From contig JACKBS010000006.1 in NCBI GenBank assembly GCA_020634435.1, forward strand, positions 248,001-312,000: DNA of 64,000 nt. Direction: 5' to 3'. The notes under the pieces were generated by a model. The model saw nothing but the letters and a program-made list of their open reading frames with translations, was not told where the DNA came from and did not search any database. Positions 17,201 to 24,767 of the stretch are shown here, in pieces; position 1 is the stretch's first letter, and every line of letters begins with the position of its first letter. A program made the position numbers and the translations under genes. Source of the stretch: Ardenticatenaceae bacterium. Lineage in GTDB: Bacteria > Chloroflexota > Anaerolineae > Promineifilales > Promineifilaceae.

Positions 17201-17411
17201 CGGCGATTTGCCCCACGCGGCGTACCTGCTCTTCTTCATCCTGGGGCATCCGGCCACCAGCGGCACCACCCGCCAAAACACCGAAAAACTGCTGGACGAA
17301 CTGCGTGCCGAGCTGCCACCTGAGGTGATGGTGGAGATGGAAACGGGCGTTTCGCACCTTACCCTCGACGACCTCGTTGCCCAACTGCTAGAAACAGACC
17401 CCAGGCCATAA
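14259..17411 (+). CDS. BTAD-family transcriptional regulator with NB-ARC and TPR domains
   Basis: A 1050-residue AfsR/SARP-like activator. Residues about 1-90 form an OmpR-like winged helix and about 95-245 the bacterial transcriptional activation domain. A STAND NTPase follows with P-loop GPGGMGKTRLA near residue 315, LLVLDNLEHL and GGLPLALELAA. The C-terminal half (about 640-1000) is TPR-like. Two spacer repeats are translated in frame: GACAAGGTGACAAGG words near residues 250-275, in the linker before the NTPase, and GGTAATCGG words near residues 443-463, inside the NTPase-to-TPR part. Both sit where the family tolerates insertions. Confidence 0.92.
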   Translation: MSERLTIHCLGGLHIWLDGTAVTSFASRKADALLVYLACNPRPHPRETLATLFWPDNDQTRALANLSVILTSLRKQLDNYLIAERHTVCVNHEMPVVLDVAQFEQAIAQAQPHGGKITRTVAAQLQTAVSLYKGDFLAGFNLRGVPEFEAWVLLEQERLRQMMLAALADLITFHQQRGQFSEGIQYAQQLLALDPLQEETHRQLMQLYALDNQRPAALAQYEQCATILDEELGVEPDEETVALYEAIRDDKVTRRQGDKGASQQTVTRSPGHPVILSQKHNLPAATTAFIGREVELAQIESWLSQPDGRLLTIIGPGGMGKTRLAQEAARAQLGTFADGVWYVSLVPQTDLNEVATAVAEAIQLALTGKENLPTQLLNHLKPLEMLLVLDNLEHLLTGELRDFLSQLTHQAPELRLITTSRERLRLQAERLLELGGLSFPVGGNRLSVSGDSSTVHRSPLTDYPAARLFANRAQRVQADFDLARQETAVVQLCQLVGGLPLALELAATWTRVLTVDEIVAEIQRGLDALTATLHDLPERHRSLRAVIESSWRLLPVAEQTLFRKLAVFRGGFTRVAAQPVAGATLPQLMSLADRSFLRLDADQRFRRHPLLLQFAQEQLAAQPAEQESVQAAHAHFFAALVRAQEVALKGSETREALALLEADLENIRAAWQWGLARVDTAVLDPLITGIGRFYASRGRPLEGALLFEAGLQSLAQTADKLDAAPLIAKMQVELGYFWDQNGRLPEADALLKQADETLAQYELHQTRVNCLRILGVVSSHKGSWDDALSYLTAARELCAAHGEPDQLLPILNELGNVAVSQAKFAEARAYFEEAVTLAEQLGNTLRLAILRGNMGIIANRQKDFAEAIRQWRLAQQGFAAHKHELGLANVTFNIAMALHGLERHEEALADIQKAYTLLEKLGQQQGMAGGLGVMGMIYHKMGKRRAARRHLNDSLRLAHATSSANLAISSIAELAALAMSGGDLPHAAYLLFFILGHPATSGTTRQNTEKLLDELRAELPPEVMVEMETGVSHLTLDDLVAQLLETDPRP
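15006..15090. repeat. 'GACAAGGTGACAAGG...GGTCACCCGGTCACC' palindrome inside a gene
   Basis: A palindrome of GACAAGGTGACA words that occurs as a half copy at 19316-19342 in a spacer. Here it lengthens the BTAD-NTPase linker without a frameshift. Confidence 0.8.
15581..15648. repeat. 'GGTAATCGG' palindrome inside a gene
   Basis: GGGCGGTAATCGGTTATCCG is opposed by TCACCGCTTACCGATTACC, the same words that fill spacers at 19.6, 24.7, 43.0 and 43.5 kb. Confidence 0.8.
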
Positions 17412-17413
17412 AA

Positions 17414-17442
17414 AACGCTCTTCCCACGTTGAGAAGAGCGTT
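17414..17442 (-). terminator. Rho-independent terminator
   Basis: AACGCTCTTC/GAAGAGCGTT stem with a 9-base loop, followed on the minus strand by six T residues. It terminates the cyclase gene and may act on the converging regulator transcript too. Confidence 0.75.
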
Positions 17443-17457
17443 CAAGATTCATGTTTT

Positions 17458-17510
17458 GTAGTCGCGGATTCTTTCCGCGTAACGCAAGCGCGGAAAGAAT
17501 CCGCGACTAC
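17458..17510. repeat. Perfect 22-bp inverted repeat 'GTAGTCGCGGATTCTTTCCGCG'
   Basis: Two 22-base arms around a 9-base loop. Related copies lie at 26084-26136 and, more diverged, at 61866-61915, always in spacers. Confidence 0.85.
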
Positions 17511-17523
17511 GGCGTTTAAGACG

Positions 17524-19281
17524 TTATCCGGCTAACGCACCGACCAGTCGGTAAATTTGTTCGGGGGTTTGGCGGCCTTTGACTTTCATTGGTTCCAATG
17601 GCTCAACTGAGACCCAATCTTTTATCTGTTCATAGGTGGCGTGGCTGATGAGAATTTCGTCCGCCTGGGCATTTTCCTGGATGCGTTTGGAGAGGTTCAC
17701 GGCATCGCCAATGGCTGAGTAATCCTTGCGCAGGCTACTGCCCACGTTCCCCGCCACCGCTTCCCCCGTGTGAATGCCAATGCCAAAATGCAGCCGCCGA
17801 TCTTCAGACACTTCGGACAGATAGCGCTGCATGTTTTTGCGGATCATCAATGCAGTGCGGATGGCGCGTTCGGCGTGGTTTTCTTGGGGATTGAGTGGCG
17901 TGTTGTAGAGGGCCATCACCGCGTCGCCCATAAATTTGTCGGTTAAGCCCTGATATTCGTTAATGGCGTAGACAAATTCGGTGAAGTAACCATTCATAAT
18001 CTGGATCAGGTTTTCCGGGTCCAGATGTTCGCTAAAGGTGCTGTAGCCGCGCACGTCGGCAAAGAGTACGCTCATGATGCTGCGCTGCGGCCGTTGGGCC
18101 GCGTCGAGGTCGCGAATTTGATCGACCAGCGCGGGCGGCAGGTAGCGGCGCACGCTTTCCAGGCGCTTTTTCTCGGTGACGTCGTCCAGCACCATGGCCA
18201 CACCCAGCATGTCCTGGTCGTAATCACGCAGTGGGGTGAGGGTAAGGTTGAGCGAGGTCAAGCCAGGCCTCTTTTTCACCGCAACATCCACCTCGGTGTT
18301 ATGCGCCCCACCGTTTGACCATACATCCTGAATGAGCGGTTCGACGGGTAGGCCGAGCGTTTCCATGGCGGTGTTGTAGGTTTGGTGCATAACGGCCGTT
18401 TCTGGGAAGCCCAATATCCTTTCCGCCGCTCGATTGTACAGGGCAATGCGCTCCTGTTCGTTAATGGTGATGACGCCGCTGGCGATGGAGGCAAACACGT
18501 TGTCCATCAAGTCGCGCATCTCGGTGATTTCAATCAGGTTGGCCTGAATCTGGCGGAACAGCCGAGCATTGTCGATGGCGACGGCCGCCTGGTTGGCAAA
18601 CGAAGCCAGCAAATCCCGGTCGGGGTTGCCAAACACACCCGCCGCGATGCGGTTATCGGCGTAAATGACGCCGGTGATGTCATCTTTAATTTTGAGGGGG
18701 ACACACAAAATCGAGCGCAGGTTGTAGCTGATGATGCTTTCCTGGGCCGCAAAGCGGCTGTCCGACTGGGCATTCATTGTCACCACCGGTTCACCCGTTT
18801 CGGCCACCGTGCGCACAATACTGCGGCTAATCTCGAAGGACGAGGAATTCTCGATAGTTTCCCGGTCTACATTGCGGTAAAGACTCACTTCTTGCTCGCC
18901 CGTTTCTTCATCTTTCAGCAGCAAAATGGCTCGCTCCGCCTTGGTCAGGTCGATGATGGAGTCCATCACAAAGGCCAGCACCTCATTCAAATCCAGCGAG
19001 GAGTTGATGACCCGGCTGATTTCTTGCAGGGCTTGCAGCTGTTCTTGCTCTTTTTGCTGGTCGCGGAAGCGGCGTTCCAAATCTTCCAGGTTGCGCCGTA
19101 CGTGGACCAACAGGCGGGCCAGCTCGTCGCTGGATTGGGCAGCGGCCCGCTGAGCAATCTCGGCGCGGGTGGTGATGAGGGTTTGGTGCTGCTGATTGAC
19201 GGTGCTGCCCAGGTTGTCAATCAAATCCCGCAGCTGACGGATATTGGTCTGAATTTGGGTAATTGATGGTTGTTCGTTCAA
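17524..19281 (-). CDS. GAF-PAS class III adenylate/guanylate cyclase
   Basis: A cytoplasmic sensor cyclase of about 585 residues. An N-terminal coiled coil (RDLIDNLGSTVNQQHQTL to QEQLQALQEISRVI) precedes a GAF domain (SLDLNEVLAFVMDSI to FANQAAVAIDNARLF), a PAS domain (VFASIASGVITIN to LEPLRDYD-type end) and a C-terminal cyclase domain with FADVRGYSTFSE metal motif, TDKFMGDAVMALYN and GIGIHTGEAVAGNVGS. It should make cAMP or cGMP in response to a small ligand. I favour the TTG at 19281 with AGAGG 8 bases upstream; a longer TTG start at 19338 would translate a spacer repeat. Confidence 0.9.
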   Translation of the reverse strand: MNEQPSITQIQTNIRQLRDLIDNLGSTVNQQHQTLITTRAEIAQRAAAQSSDELARLLVHVRRNLEDLERRFRDQQKEQEQLQALQEISRVINSSLDLNEVLAFVMDSIIDLTKAERAILLLKDEETGEQEVSLYRNVDRETIENSSSFEISRSIVRTVAETGEPVVTMNAQSDSRFAAQESIISYNLRSILCVPLKIKDDITGVIYADNRIAAGVFGNPDRDLLASFANQAAVAIDNARLFRQIQANLIEITEMRDLMDNVFASIASGVITINEQERIALYNRAAERILGFPETAVMHQTYNTAMETLGLPVEPLIQDVWSNGGAHNTEVDVAVKKRPGLTSLNLTLTPLRDYDQDMLGVAMVLDDVTEKKRLESVRRYLPPALVDQIRDLDAAQRPQRSIMSVLFADVRGYSTFSEHLDPENLIQIMNGYFTEFVYAINEYQGLTDKFMGDAVMALYNTPLNPQENHAERAIRTALMIRKNMQRYLSEVSEDRRLHFGIGIHTGEAVAGNVGSSLRKDYSAIGDAVNLSKRIQENAQADEILISHATYEQIKDWVSVEPLEPMKVKGRQTPEQIYRLVGALAG

Positions 19282-19315
19282 CGCTGCATCCTCTGGCTGG
19301 CCAAAAAAGATATAC

Positions 19316-19342
19316 GTGACAAGGTGACAGGGTGACAAGGGG
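19316..19342. repeat. Half copy of the 'GACAAGGTGACA' repeat
   Basis: GTGACAAGGTGACAGGGTGACAAGGG just upstream of the cyclase start. The rest of the 19343-19606 divergent spacer is AT-richer and probably holds promoters for both flanking genes, but I could not pick out a convincing pair of boxes. Confidence 0.6.
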
Positions 19343-19606
19343 ATAAACTGTCAGGTTATGCCCTTTATCAATATAACCACAGGAGGCTATGACAGACTAC
19401 AACCTCTTGAAGCAAACCGCATTTAGATGAAGGCAAGGACAAATAGGGGCGGTTTATAAAAAAAGTATAGCAGGTTTTATTACAATTTAGCTGACTTTCC
19501 TTGATATTGTGTCCACACAGCGCAAATTTTCTGTAAAAGTTGGGTGAAGGTGATTTGGTAATCTTTCTGTAAGCCTCTCTTAAGTAGTTGTCGCTACACT
19601 GGCCGT

Positions 19607-19671
19607 TAAGCGGTGAACCGTTATCGGTAAACGGTAAACGGATTACCGACCACCGATTACGGATTACCGAA
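19607..19671. repeat. 'GGTAATCGG' family palindrome
   Basis: CGGTGAACCGTTATCGGTAAACGG opposed by ACCGATTACGGATTACCG, ending directly before the GGAGG of the selenoprotein candidate. Confidence 0.75.
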
Positions 19672-19682
19672 CCTGGAGGTAA

Positions 19683-20303
19683 ATGATGCGCATGAAACAA
19701 TTAACGAGGGTAACGGCCGTTTTCCTTCTCATCTTTCTCCTGGTAAGCGCCTGTACTGGATTGGCGGCCCCAGAACCGGAGGCTGCGGCTGAGGCAACGG
19801 CCGTTCCCCCCACGCGAGGTGACACTGTGGTGGATTTACCTGACCTGGGCGCTGCGCCTGAATTTCAAAATGATGTCTGGCTGAACAGCGATGTCCCGGT
19901 GACGCTGGCCGATCAGCGGGGCAAGGTGGTGTTGTTGGAGTTCTGGACCTTTGGCTGAATTAACTGTCAACGGACGATTCCTTGGGTCAAGGAATGGCAA
20001 GCACAGTACGAAGGTGATGATTTTACGGTCATTAGCATCCATTACCCCGAATTTGCTTACGAGCGTGAGATTGATAACGTGCGTGACGCGCTGACCCGTT
20101 ACGACATCACCTACCCGGTAGCCATCGACAACGACCGCCACACCTGGCGCGCCTACAACCAGCGCTACTGGCCAACGACGTACCTGATTGATAAGAACGG
20201 CCGTATTCGCTACCAACACATCGGCGAATTTAGCCGTGGCTCCGACCAGGAAGCTGTGGCCGCCATCGAAGCGCTCATGGCTGAACCCGATCCGATTGAG
20301 TAA
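19683..20303 (+). CDS. Thioredoxin-like lipoprotein, probable selenoprotein (UxxC)
   Basis: A TlpA/DipZ-like redoxin of 206 residues if TGA at 19956-19958 is read as selenocysteine. The signal peptide ends in a lipobox (LLVSAC, Cys24). The redox site reads EFWTFG-U-INCQRTIPWV, where family members have Cys-x-x-Cys, so Sec would be residue 92 and the resolving Cys 95. After the TGA the same frame continues with normal redoxin text (FTVISIHYPEF, WPTTYLIDKNGRIRYQHIGEF). A perfect hairpin at 19977-19995, with a loop beginning GG, sits at the right distance for a bacterial SECIS. GGAGG precedes the ATG. A Cys-to-stop mutation or sequencing error is the alternative. Confidence 0.75.
19977..19995 (+). 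promoter_or_regulatory. Candidate bacterial SECIS hairpin
   Basis: ATTCCTTG / CAAGGAAT form a perfect 8-bp stem with loop GGT, beginning 18 bases after the in-frame TGA. A G at the first loop positions and a loop 16-37 bases from the TGA are the known bacterial SECIS features. Confidence 0.6.
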
Positions 20304-20368
20304 TTGGGTAACCGGGTAATTGAGTAATTGCTCAAAATTACCCAGTTACTCAATTACCTGATTACCCA
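20301..20368. repeat. 'TAATTGGGTAATTGAGTAATTG' palindrome
   Basis: Left arm GTAATTGGGTAACCGGGTAATTGAGTAATTG, right arm CCCAGTTACTCAATTACC. The family recurs at 34.8, 38.7, 43.95 and 52.65 kb. Confidence 0.8.
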
Positions 20369-20397
20369 TTTGTTTTCCCCTGCGGTATAAATTCCGC

Positions 20398-20745
20398 ATG
20401 AATCTATTCCGCTCCAAGGCCCAACCCGACGCTGAGGGTTACTTCACAACGGTTCCTGCCGAGACTGTGCAGGCCGACCAGATGACGGCCGTTTCCCTCA
20501 ACGGCCACAAAATTATCCTCGCCAGCTGGGACGGCACGCTGTACGCTTTTTCCGCTGAATGTCCCCATGCTTCCGCCGACTTTAGCAAAGGGTGGATTAG
20601 CCGCTTCAAAGTTACCTGCCCCGATCATCAATATTGCTGGGATATGCGCAACGGCCGTATCCTTTGGCCGGAAGATGAAAATTATCGCCTCAAAAAGTAC
20701 CCCGTCAAAGTGGAAGAAGGCATTGTGAAGGTCAAAATTGACTGA
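20398..20745 (+). CDS. Rieske-type [2Fe-2S] protein
   Basis: A 115-residue soluble Rieske domain. The cluster ligands are C55-P-H57 in ECPHASADF and C74-P-D-H77 in TCPDHQYCWD, giving the CxH...CxxH pattern. There is no signal peptide. It resembles the small ferredoxin subunits of nitrite reductase (NirD) or dioxygenases. A TATAAA lies only a few bases before the ATG and no Shine-Dalgarno is visible, so the gene may be leaderless or coupled to the redoxin gene. It overlaps the next gene by eight bases. Confidence 0.9.
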   Translation: MNLFRSKAQPDAEGYFTTVPAETVQADQMTAVSLNGHKIILASWDGTLYAFSAECPHASADFSKGWISRFKVTCPDHQYCWDMRNGRILWPEDENYRLKKYPVKVEEGIVKVKID

Positions 20746-22474
20746 GCCGGATTTGCCACAGAGGAGAACGAGGTTGGAGAGGGGGTTGGTGGGATTATGG
20801 CTCCTCTTCAGCGTGACGCTGGTTTTGTTGGTGTGGGAGTTGGGGCAAACGGCCGTTTCTGTCCGGGGTAAAAGTGCGCCGCTTCCTCTGGAAACAACGC
20901 TCACCACCGCCCAGCAGCAAGCCCAAACGTTGGCCCTCGCCGACGGCCGTGTGCAGCAGCTTACCAGTGGTCGGCGTACCGAAGTGTTTGGCGTGCGCCG
21001 CATGGGGCAGCAATTTACCCAGGCCAGCGCTGCCTGCGCCACGGCCGTTTGTTACCAGGTAGAAATCTACAACTTCGATGACAATGCGACGGTAACGGCC
21101 GTTGTCGATACTGATGCCGGAATAGTGCGTGACGTGCTGCACCAGCCCAACATGCAGCCGGGCATTAATCGGCGATTGGCGGATCTGGCCCTGGAACTCG
21201 CCCTCAACGACTCCGGCGTGATTGATGCGCTGGGCTTCCGGCCCACCCAGGCCGATATGGCTCCCGTGGCCGCCGGGCTGCGTGGCTCCACCTGCGACCA
21301 GGGCCACCTGTGCGCCGGGCCGACCTTTCGCGTGGGCAACCGCATCCTGTGGGCGATTGTCGATTTGACCACTGAAAATGTGACCGCGCTGCGCTGGACA
21401 ACTGTGTCGGACGACGGCCGTTTTGTGCCGTACGAACCAGAAGGCTTTTGTCCCCAGCCGGGCAGCGTGGGGCGCGACGGCTGGGCGATGAGCTACGAAA
21501 CCACCGGCACCGATGGCCTGCGTATCTACAATGTCACCTACCAGGGGCGCAGCGTGCTCACCAGTGCCTCGCTGCCCGAATGGCACGTGGATTACAACAA
21601 TCAGTACCCTTTCGCCCAAGGCTTTTCCGATGTGACTGGCTGCGGCGGTGGTGGAGGCGGTTTTCCCATCCCGCCCTATGGCGAAACGGAGGTGCGGGAT
21701 TTGCTGGACGGCAGCACGGTGGTTGGCTTTGAGGTCGTTCAGGATTTTCGCATGGGTGCATGGGGGGCGGCGTGCAACTATCGTTACGGGCAGCGCTACC
21801 AATTTTGGGCAGACGGCCGTTTTCGCGTTGTGGTGGGTGCCTATGGCCGAGGCTGTGGTGATGACCCGGCTATGCAGCAGCCCGTTTACCGGCCCGTGGT
21901 GCGCCTAGACGTCGCCATAGACGGCGACAGTGGCGACAGCTTTGCCTTTTGGGACGGCCAGCAATGGGCCTTTGCCGCCACAGAAACTTACCGCACGCCG
22001 TACGCCGTGCCGGGTTTTGGCCCGCACCAGCTTACTGCCAGCAATGAAGCGTGGCTGGTGGTTGATGGCGGTGGGAGTGGCTACACCATTGAGCCGGGCC
22101 TCGGCCAGTTCAATGATGGCGGCCTGGGCGATGATCCCTTTATCTACGTCACGCTGCACAAGCCCGCCGAAGGCGACACCGACTTGCCCGTTTTCAGCGG
22201 GTCGGGGTCAAGCTACTGCTGCAACGATGACCATCGCCAGGGGCCAGACCTCTTTGTCAACGACGAGCCAATCGGCAGCGCCAACCTGGTGTTGTGGGTG
22301 GTGCCCCAATCGGTAACCGACCGGGTGCCTGCGGGGGAAGATGGGGATGGGCTGTACTGCTGGACGGTAAACGGCGAACCCAACCCGGAGACGTATCCTT
22401 GTTTTGCCGGGCCGCTGTTTCGGCCGTTTGAGCTGATGGAGAAGACGTACCTGCCAGTGGTGGAACGGCCGTAA
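20738..22474 (+). CDS. Large membrane-anchored exported protein of unknown function
   Basis: A 578-residue protein with one N-terminal membrane segment (about residues 15-36) and a long extracytoplasmic part. The middle has a Gly-rich loop (GCGGGGGGFPIPPYGE) and a Trp/Tyr-rich beta region (ACNYRYGQRYQFWADGRFRVV). Near the C-terminus is a Cys-rich part (SSYCCNDDHRQGPDLFVNDEP, YCWTVNGEP) and a final KTYLPVVERP. The Trp/Tyr beta region faintly recalls the catalytic domain of copper amine oxidases, but the copper His pair and TPQ motif are not evident. It overlaps the Rieske gene, so an oxidative role is possible. I do not claim a family. Confidence 0.7.
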   Translation: MTEPDLPQRRTRLERGLVGLWLLFSVTLVLLVWELGQTAVSVRGKSAPLPLETTLTTAQQQAQTLALADGRVQQLTSGRRTEVFGVRRMGQQFTQASAACATAVCYQVEIYNFDDNATVTAVVDTDAGIVRDVLHQPNMQPGINRRLADLALELALNDSGVIDALGFRPTQADMAPVAAGLRGSTCDQGHLCAGPTFRVGNRILWAIVDLTTENVTALRWTTVSDDGRFVPYEPEGFCPQPGSVGRDGWAMSYETTGTDGLRIYNVTYQGRSVLTSASLPEWHVDYNNQYPFAQGFSDVTGCGGGGGGFPIPPYGETEVRDLLDGSTVVGFEVVQDFRMGAWGAACNYRYGQRYQFWADGRFRVVVGAYGRGCGDDPAMQQPVYRPVVRLDVAIDGDSGDSFAFWDGQQWAFAATETYRTPYAVPGFGPHQLTASNEAWLVVDGGGSGYTIEPGLGQFNDGGLGDDPFIYVTLHKPAEGDTDLPVFSGSGSSYCCNDDHRQGPDLFVNDEPIGSANLVLWVVPQSVTDRVPAGEDGDGLYCWTVNGEPNPETYPCFAGPLFRPFELMEKTYLPVVERP

Positions 22475-22490
22475 AATTTCTGTTGAATCT

Positions 22491-22538
22491 CACGCAAAGG
22501 CGCAAAGGAATAACAAATTTCCTTTGCGCCTTTGCGTG
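22491..22538. repeat. Perfect 18-bp palindrome of the 'CGCAAAGG' family
   Basis: CACGCAAAGGCGCAAAGG and its exact complement around a 12-base loop, between converging genes. It may act as a two-way terminator. Confidence 0.8.
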
Positions 22539-22557
22539 ATTTATTGCAAATTTTCTG

Positions 22558-24663
22558 CTACTCGTGGCGTAAAGCCGCTACCGGGTCCAGCCGTGCGGCG
22601 CGGGCAGCGGGGTACAGCCCAGCCACGATGCCAATGAAGGCGGCAAACGCCAGCGAACCAAGCGCCAGCCACCAGGGCACTACCGACAGCTGGCCAATGC
22701 CCGTAATGCCTTCGGCGATGAGGAAGCGATGGCCAATCCAATCCACCAGCCGCCCCAACAGCGTGCCAAAGATGAGGCCAAAAAAGCCACCCAGCAGCCC
22801 CAACATCGCCGCTTCCACCGTAAACAGTGCCCGAATTTCGCGCGCCGATGCGCCCAGCGCTTTCAGCACGCCAATCTCGCGGGTGCGCTCGTAGATGGCC
22901 ATCATCATCGTGTTGGCTACGCCGAGGGCGGCGACCAGCAGCGCCAGCCCACCGACCGAGCCCAGCAGCGCTTGCATCAGCGCCAGCACCTGGTTGGCCA
23001 CGTTGAGAATGGCCTCCAGCGATTGGGTTTGCAGGCCTAGTTCCTCGATTTGGGTGGAAACGGCCGTAATCACCCCCAAGCTCGTCGTCTGCACCGTTAA
23101 GCCATCATACCCTTCCGTCTGCAAAATATCTGGCGCGTTGTACCACCAGGCCAGAATCGCTTCCCGCTCTGCCAGGCCCAGATCGATGGCCCGGCCGCCA
23201 AAACTAGCTCGCACGCCAATAATCTGGCTAGGAAACGTTTCCGTCTCGCCGCGCGGTAGTTGAACCATCAAGGAGATTTCTTGCCCTACCAGGTCGTCGT
23301 AGGTTTGGCCATCGGACAGCAGTGAATCGGCTAATTCTTGCACCAACACCACGCCATCATTCCCCTGGTCGCCCAATTCCACCCCAGCCAATGGGTCTGT
23401 CTGGCCGCCAAAGCTAAACTGGCGCTCACCGGTATCGGCAATGCGGACAGGCAGCGAGGTGTCGCCGTAAGCAAGAGCGATGTCGATGCCGAAGGGTAAG
23501 CCCAACTCCGGCGTTACGCTCACCACGTCGGGGAGCTGCTCGATTTGGGCGACCAGCTCCGGCGAGATTGGCGTTTGCGGTTTGGGTGCAGCGAACGGGT
23601 CGAAGGCGTCTGGCTCGTCGTAAACGGGGCGGACGAACAGGTTTTCCAGGCCGATGCTCTCGAAGTTGCGCTGCACTTCGCGCTGCACACCCACGCCAAA
23701 CGAAACCATCGCCACCAGGGTGACAATGCCGATGAGGACGCCGCCAGCGGTGAGTACGTTGCGCACCGGGCGGCGGCGCAGGTTGCTCAGCGCCTGGCGA
23801 ATGATGTCGTTGAATTGTAAGCCACCAGATTTGACCCCCTCCCTAGCCCTCCCCCTCTCAGGGGGAGGGGACAGAGGCTCCCTCTCCCTTAAGGGAGAGG
23901 GCTGGGGTGAGGGTGGATTGTTGCTGTGGCCGGCGTCCTCGCCGTGCCACGTACTGGCTCGGTCCGGAGACCGGCCAGAGCCCACAACTTCTTCTACAAT
24001 GTGCCCATCCCGCAGCTTAACGATGCGGTCGGCGTAGGCGGCTACTTCGTCGTCGTGGGTGACAACGATGAGCGTAATGCCTTGCTCGCGGTTCAGTTCC
24101 TTAAGCAGGGCCATCACTTCCTCGCCCGTTTTGGAGTCCAGGTTGCCGGTGGGTTCGTCGGCGAGGATGAGGCTGGGATTGTGGATGAGGGCGCGGGCAA
24201 CGGCCGTTCGCTGCTGCTCACCCCCGGAAAGTTCAGTGGGGTAATGGTCCAGCCGATGGCCCAGCCCCACTTTTTCCAGCAAGGCTCTGGCCCGTGCTTC
24301 CCGCTCCGCCACGCCAACGCCGGAAAGCATGAGAGGCACCGCCACATTTTCCAGGGCGGTGAGACGGGGCAACAAGTTGAAGCTTTGGAAGATAAAACCG
24401 ATGCGCTCGCGGCGATGCAGCGTGCGGTCGGCTTCGGTGGCAGCGTGCAGGGCGGTGCCATTCAGCCACAGTTCGCCAGTGGAGGGACGGTCTAGCCCGC
24501 CCAGCAGGTTGAGCAACGTCGATTTGCCGGAGCCGGAGGGGCCAACGAGCGCCACAAATTCGCCCGGCTCGATGGCTAAATCGACGCCGCGCAGTGCCTG
24601 CACGTCCATACCGCCACGCTCAAATTGGCGGGCGAGGTTGGTTAGTTTGATGGGATCAGTCAT
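22558..24663 (-). CDS. MacB-like ABC transporter, fused ATPase and permease
   Basis: A 701-residue fusion. The ATPase has Walker A GPSGSGKST (41-49), signature LSGGEQQR (145-152) and Walker B LILADEP (165-171). The permease part, from about residue 285, has one membrane helix (NVLTAGGVLIGIVTLVAMVSFG), a periplasmic MacB core and three C-terminal FtsX helices. This suits the macrolide-exporter/lipoprotein mechanotransmission class. Between the two modules, residues about 228-280 are encoded by two unrelated spacer palindromes placed back to back (PSPQPSPLREREPLSPPPERG and the GRSPDRASTWHGEDAGHS stretch). The upstream LolA-like gene may supply its substrate handler. Confidence 0.92.
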   Translation of the reverse strand: MTDPIKLTNLARQFERGGMDVQALRGVDLAIEPGEFVALVGPSGSGKSTLLNLLGGLDRPSTGELWLNGTALHAATEADRTLHRRERIGFIFQSFNLLPRLTALENVAVPLMLSGVGVAEREARARALLEKVGLGHRLDHYPTELSGGEQQRTAVARALIHNPSLILADEPTGNLDSKTGEEVMALLKELNREQGITLIVVTHDDEVAAYADRIVKLRDGHIVEEVVGSGRSPDRASTWHGEDAGHSNNPPSPQPSPLREREPLSPPPERGRAREGVKSGGLQFNDIIRQALSNLRRRPVRNVLTAGGVLIGIVTLVAMVSFGVGVQREVQRNFESIGLENLFVRPVYDEPDAFDPFAAPKPQTPISPELVAQIEQLPDVVSVTPELGLPFGIDIALAYGDTSLPVRIADTGERQFSFGGQTDPLAGVELGDQGNDGVVLVQELADSLLSDGQTYDDLVGQEISLMVQLPRGETETFPSQIIGVRASFGGRAIDLGLAEREAILAWWYNAPDILQTEGYDGLTVQTTSLGVITAVSTQIEELGLQTQSLEAILNVANQVLALMQALLGSVGGLALLVAALGVANTMMMAIYERTREIGVLKALGASAREIRALFTVEAAMLGLLGGFFGLIFGTLLGRLVDWIGHRFLIAEGITGIGQLSVVPWWLALGSLAFAAFIGIVAGLYPAARAARLDPVAALRHE
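23833..23915. repeat. 'CCCTCCCTAGCCCTCCCC...' palindrome inside a gene
   Basis: A nested C/T- and G/A-rich inverted repeat (CCCCCTCTCAGGGGGAGGGG, CCCTCTCCCTTAAGGGAGAGGG). It is translated in frame as the Pro/Arg/Glu-rich linker of the ABC protein. Confidence 0.85.
23921..23982. repeat. 'GCTGTGGCCGGCGTC...GACCGGCCAGAGC' repeat inside a gene
   Basis: A near-identical copy lies in a spacer at 63609-63670. Here it is adjacent to the previous palindrome and remains in frame. Confidence 0.85.
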
Positions 24664-24666
24664 GGG

Positions 24667-24767
24667 GATCGGTATTCGGTGGTCGGTAATCCGTAATCAG
24701 TGGCCGGTAATCGGTCTGATTTTGCTCAAACCGATTACCGTTTACGGATTACCGATTACGGTTTACT
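24667..24767. repeat. Long 'GGTAATCGG' palindrome
   Basis: About 45 bases per arm (GGTATTCGGTGGTCGGTAATCCG... opposed by ACCGATTACCGTTTACGG...) between the ABC transporter gene and the LolA-like gene, just touching the latter's 3' end. Confidence 0.8.

Noticed and set aside
18382..19266. 294-codon frame opposite the adenylate cyclase gene
   Set aside because: The real protein on the other strand has clear GAF, PAS and cyclase motifs; this frame has none.
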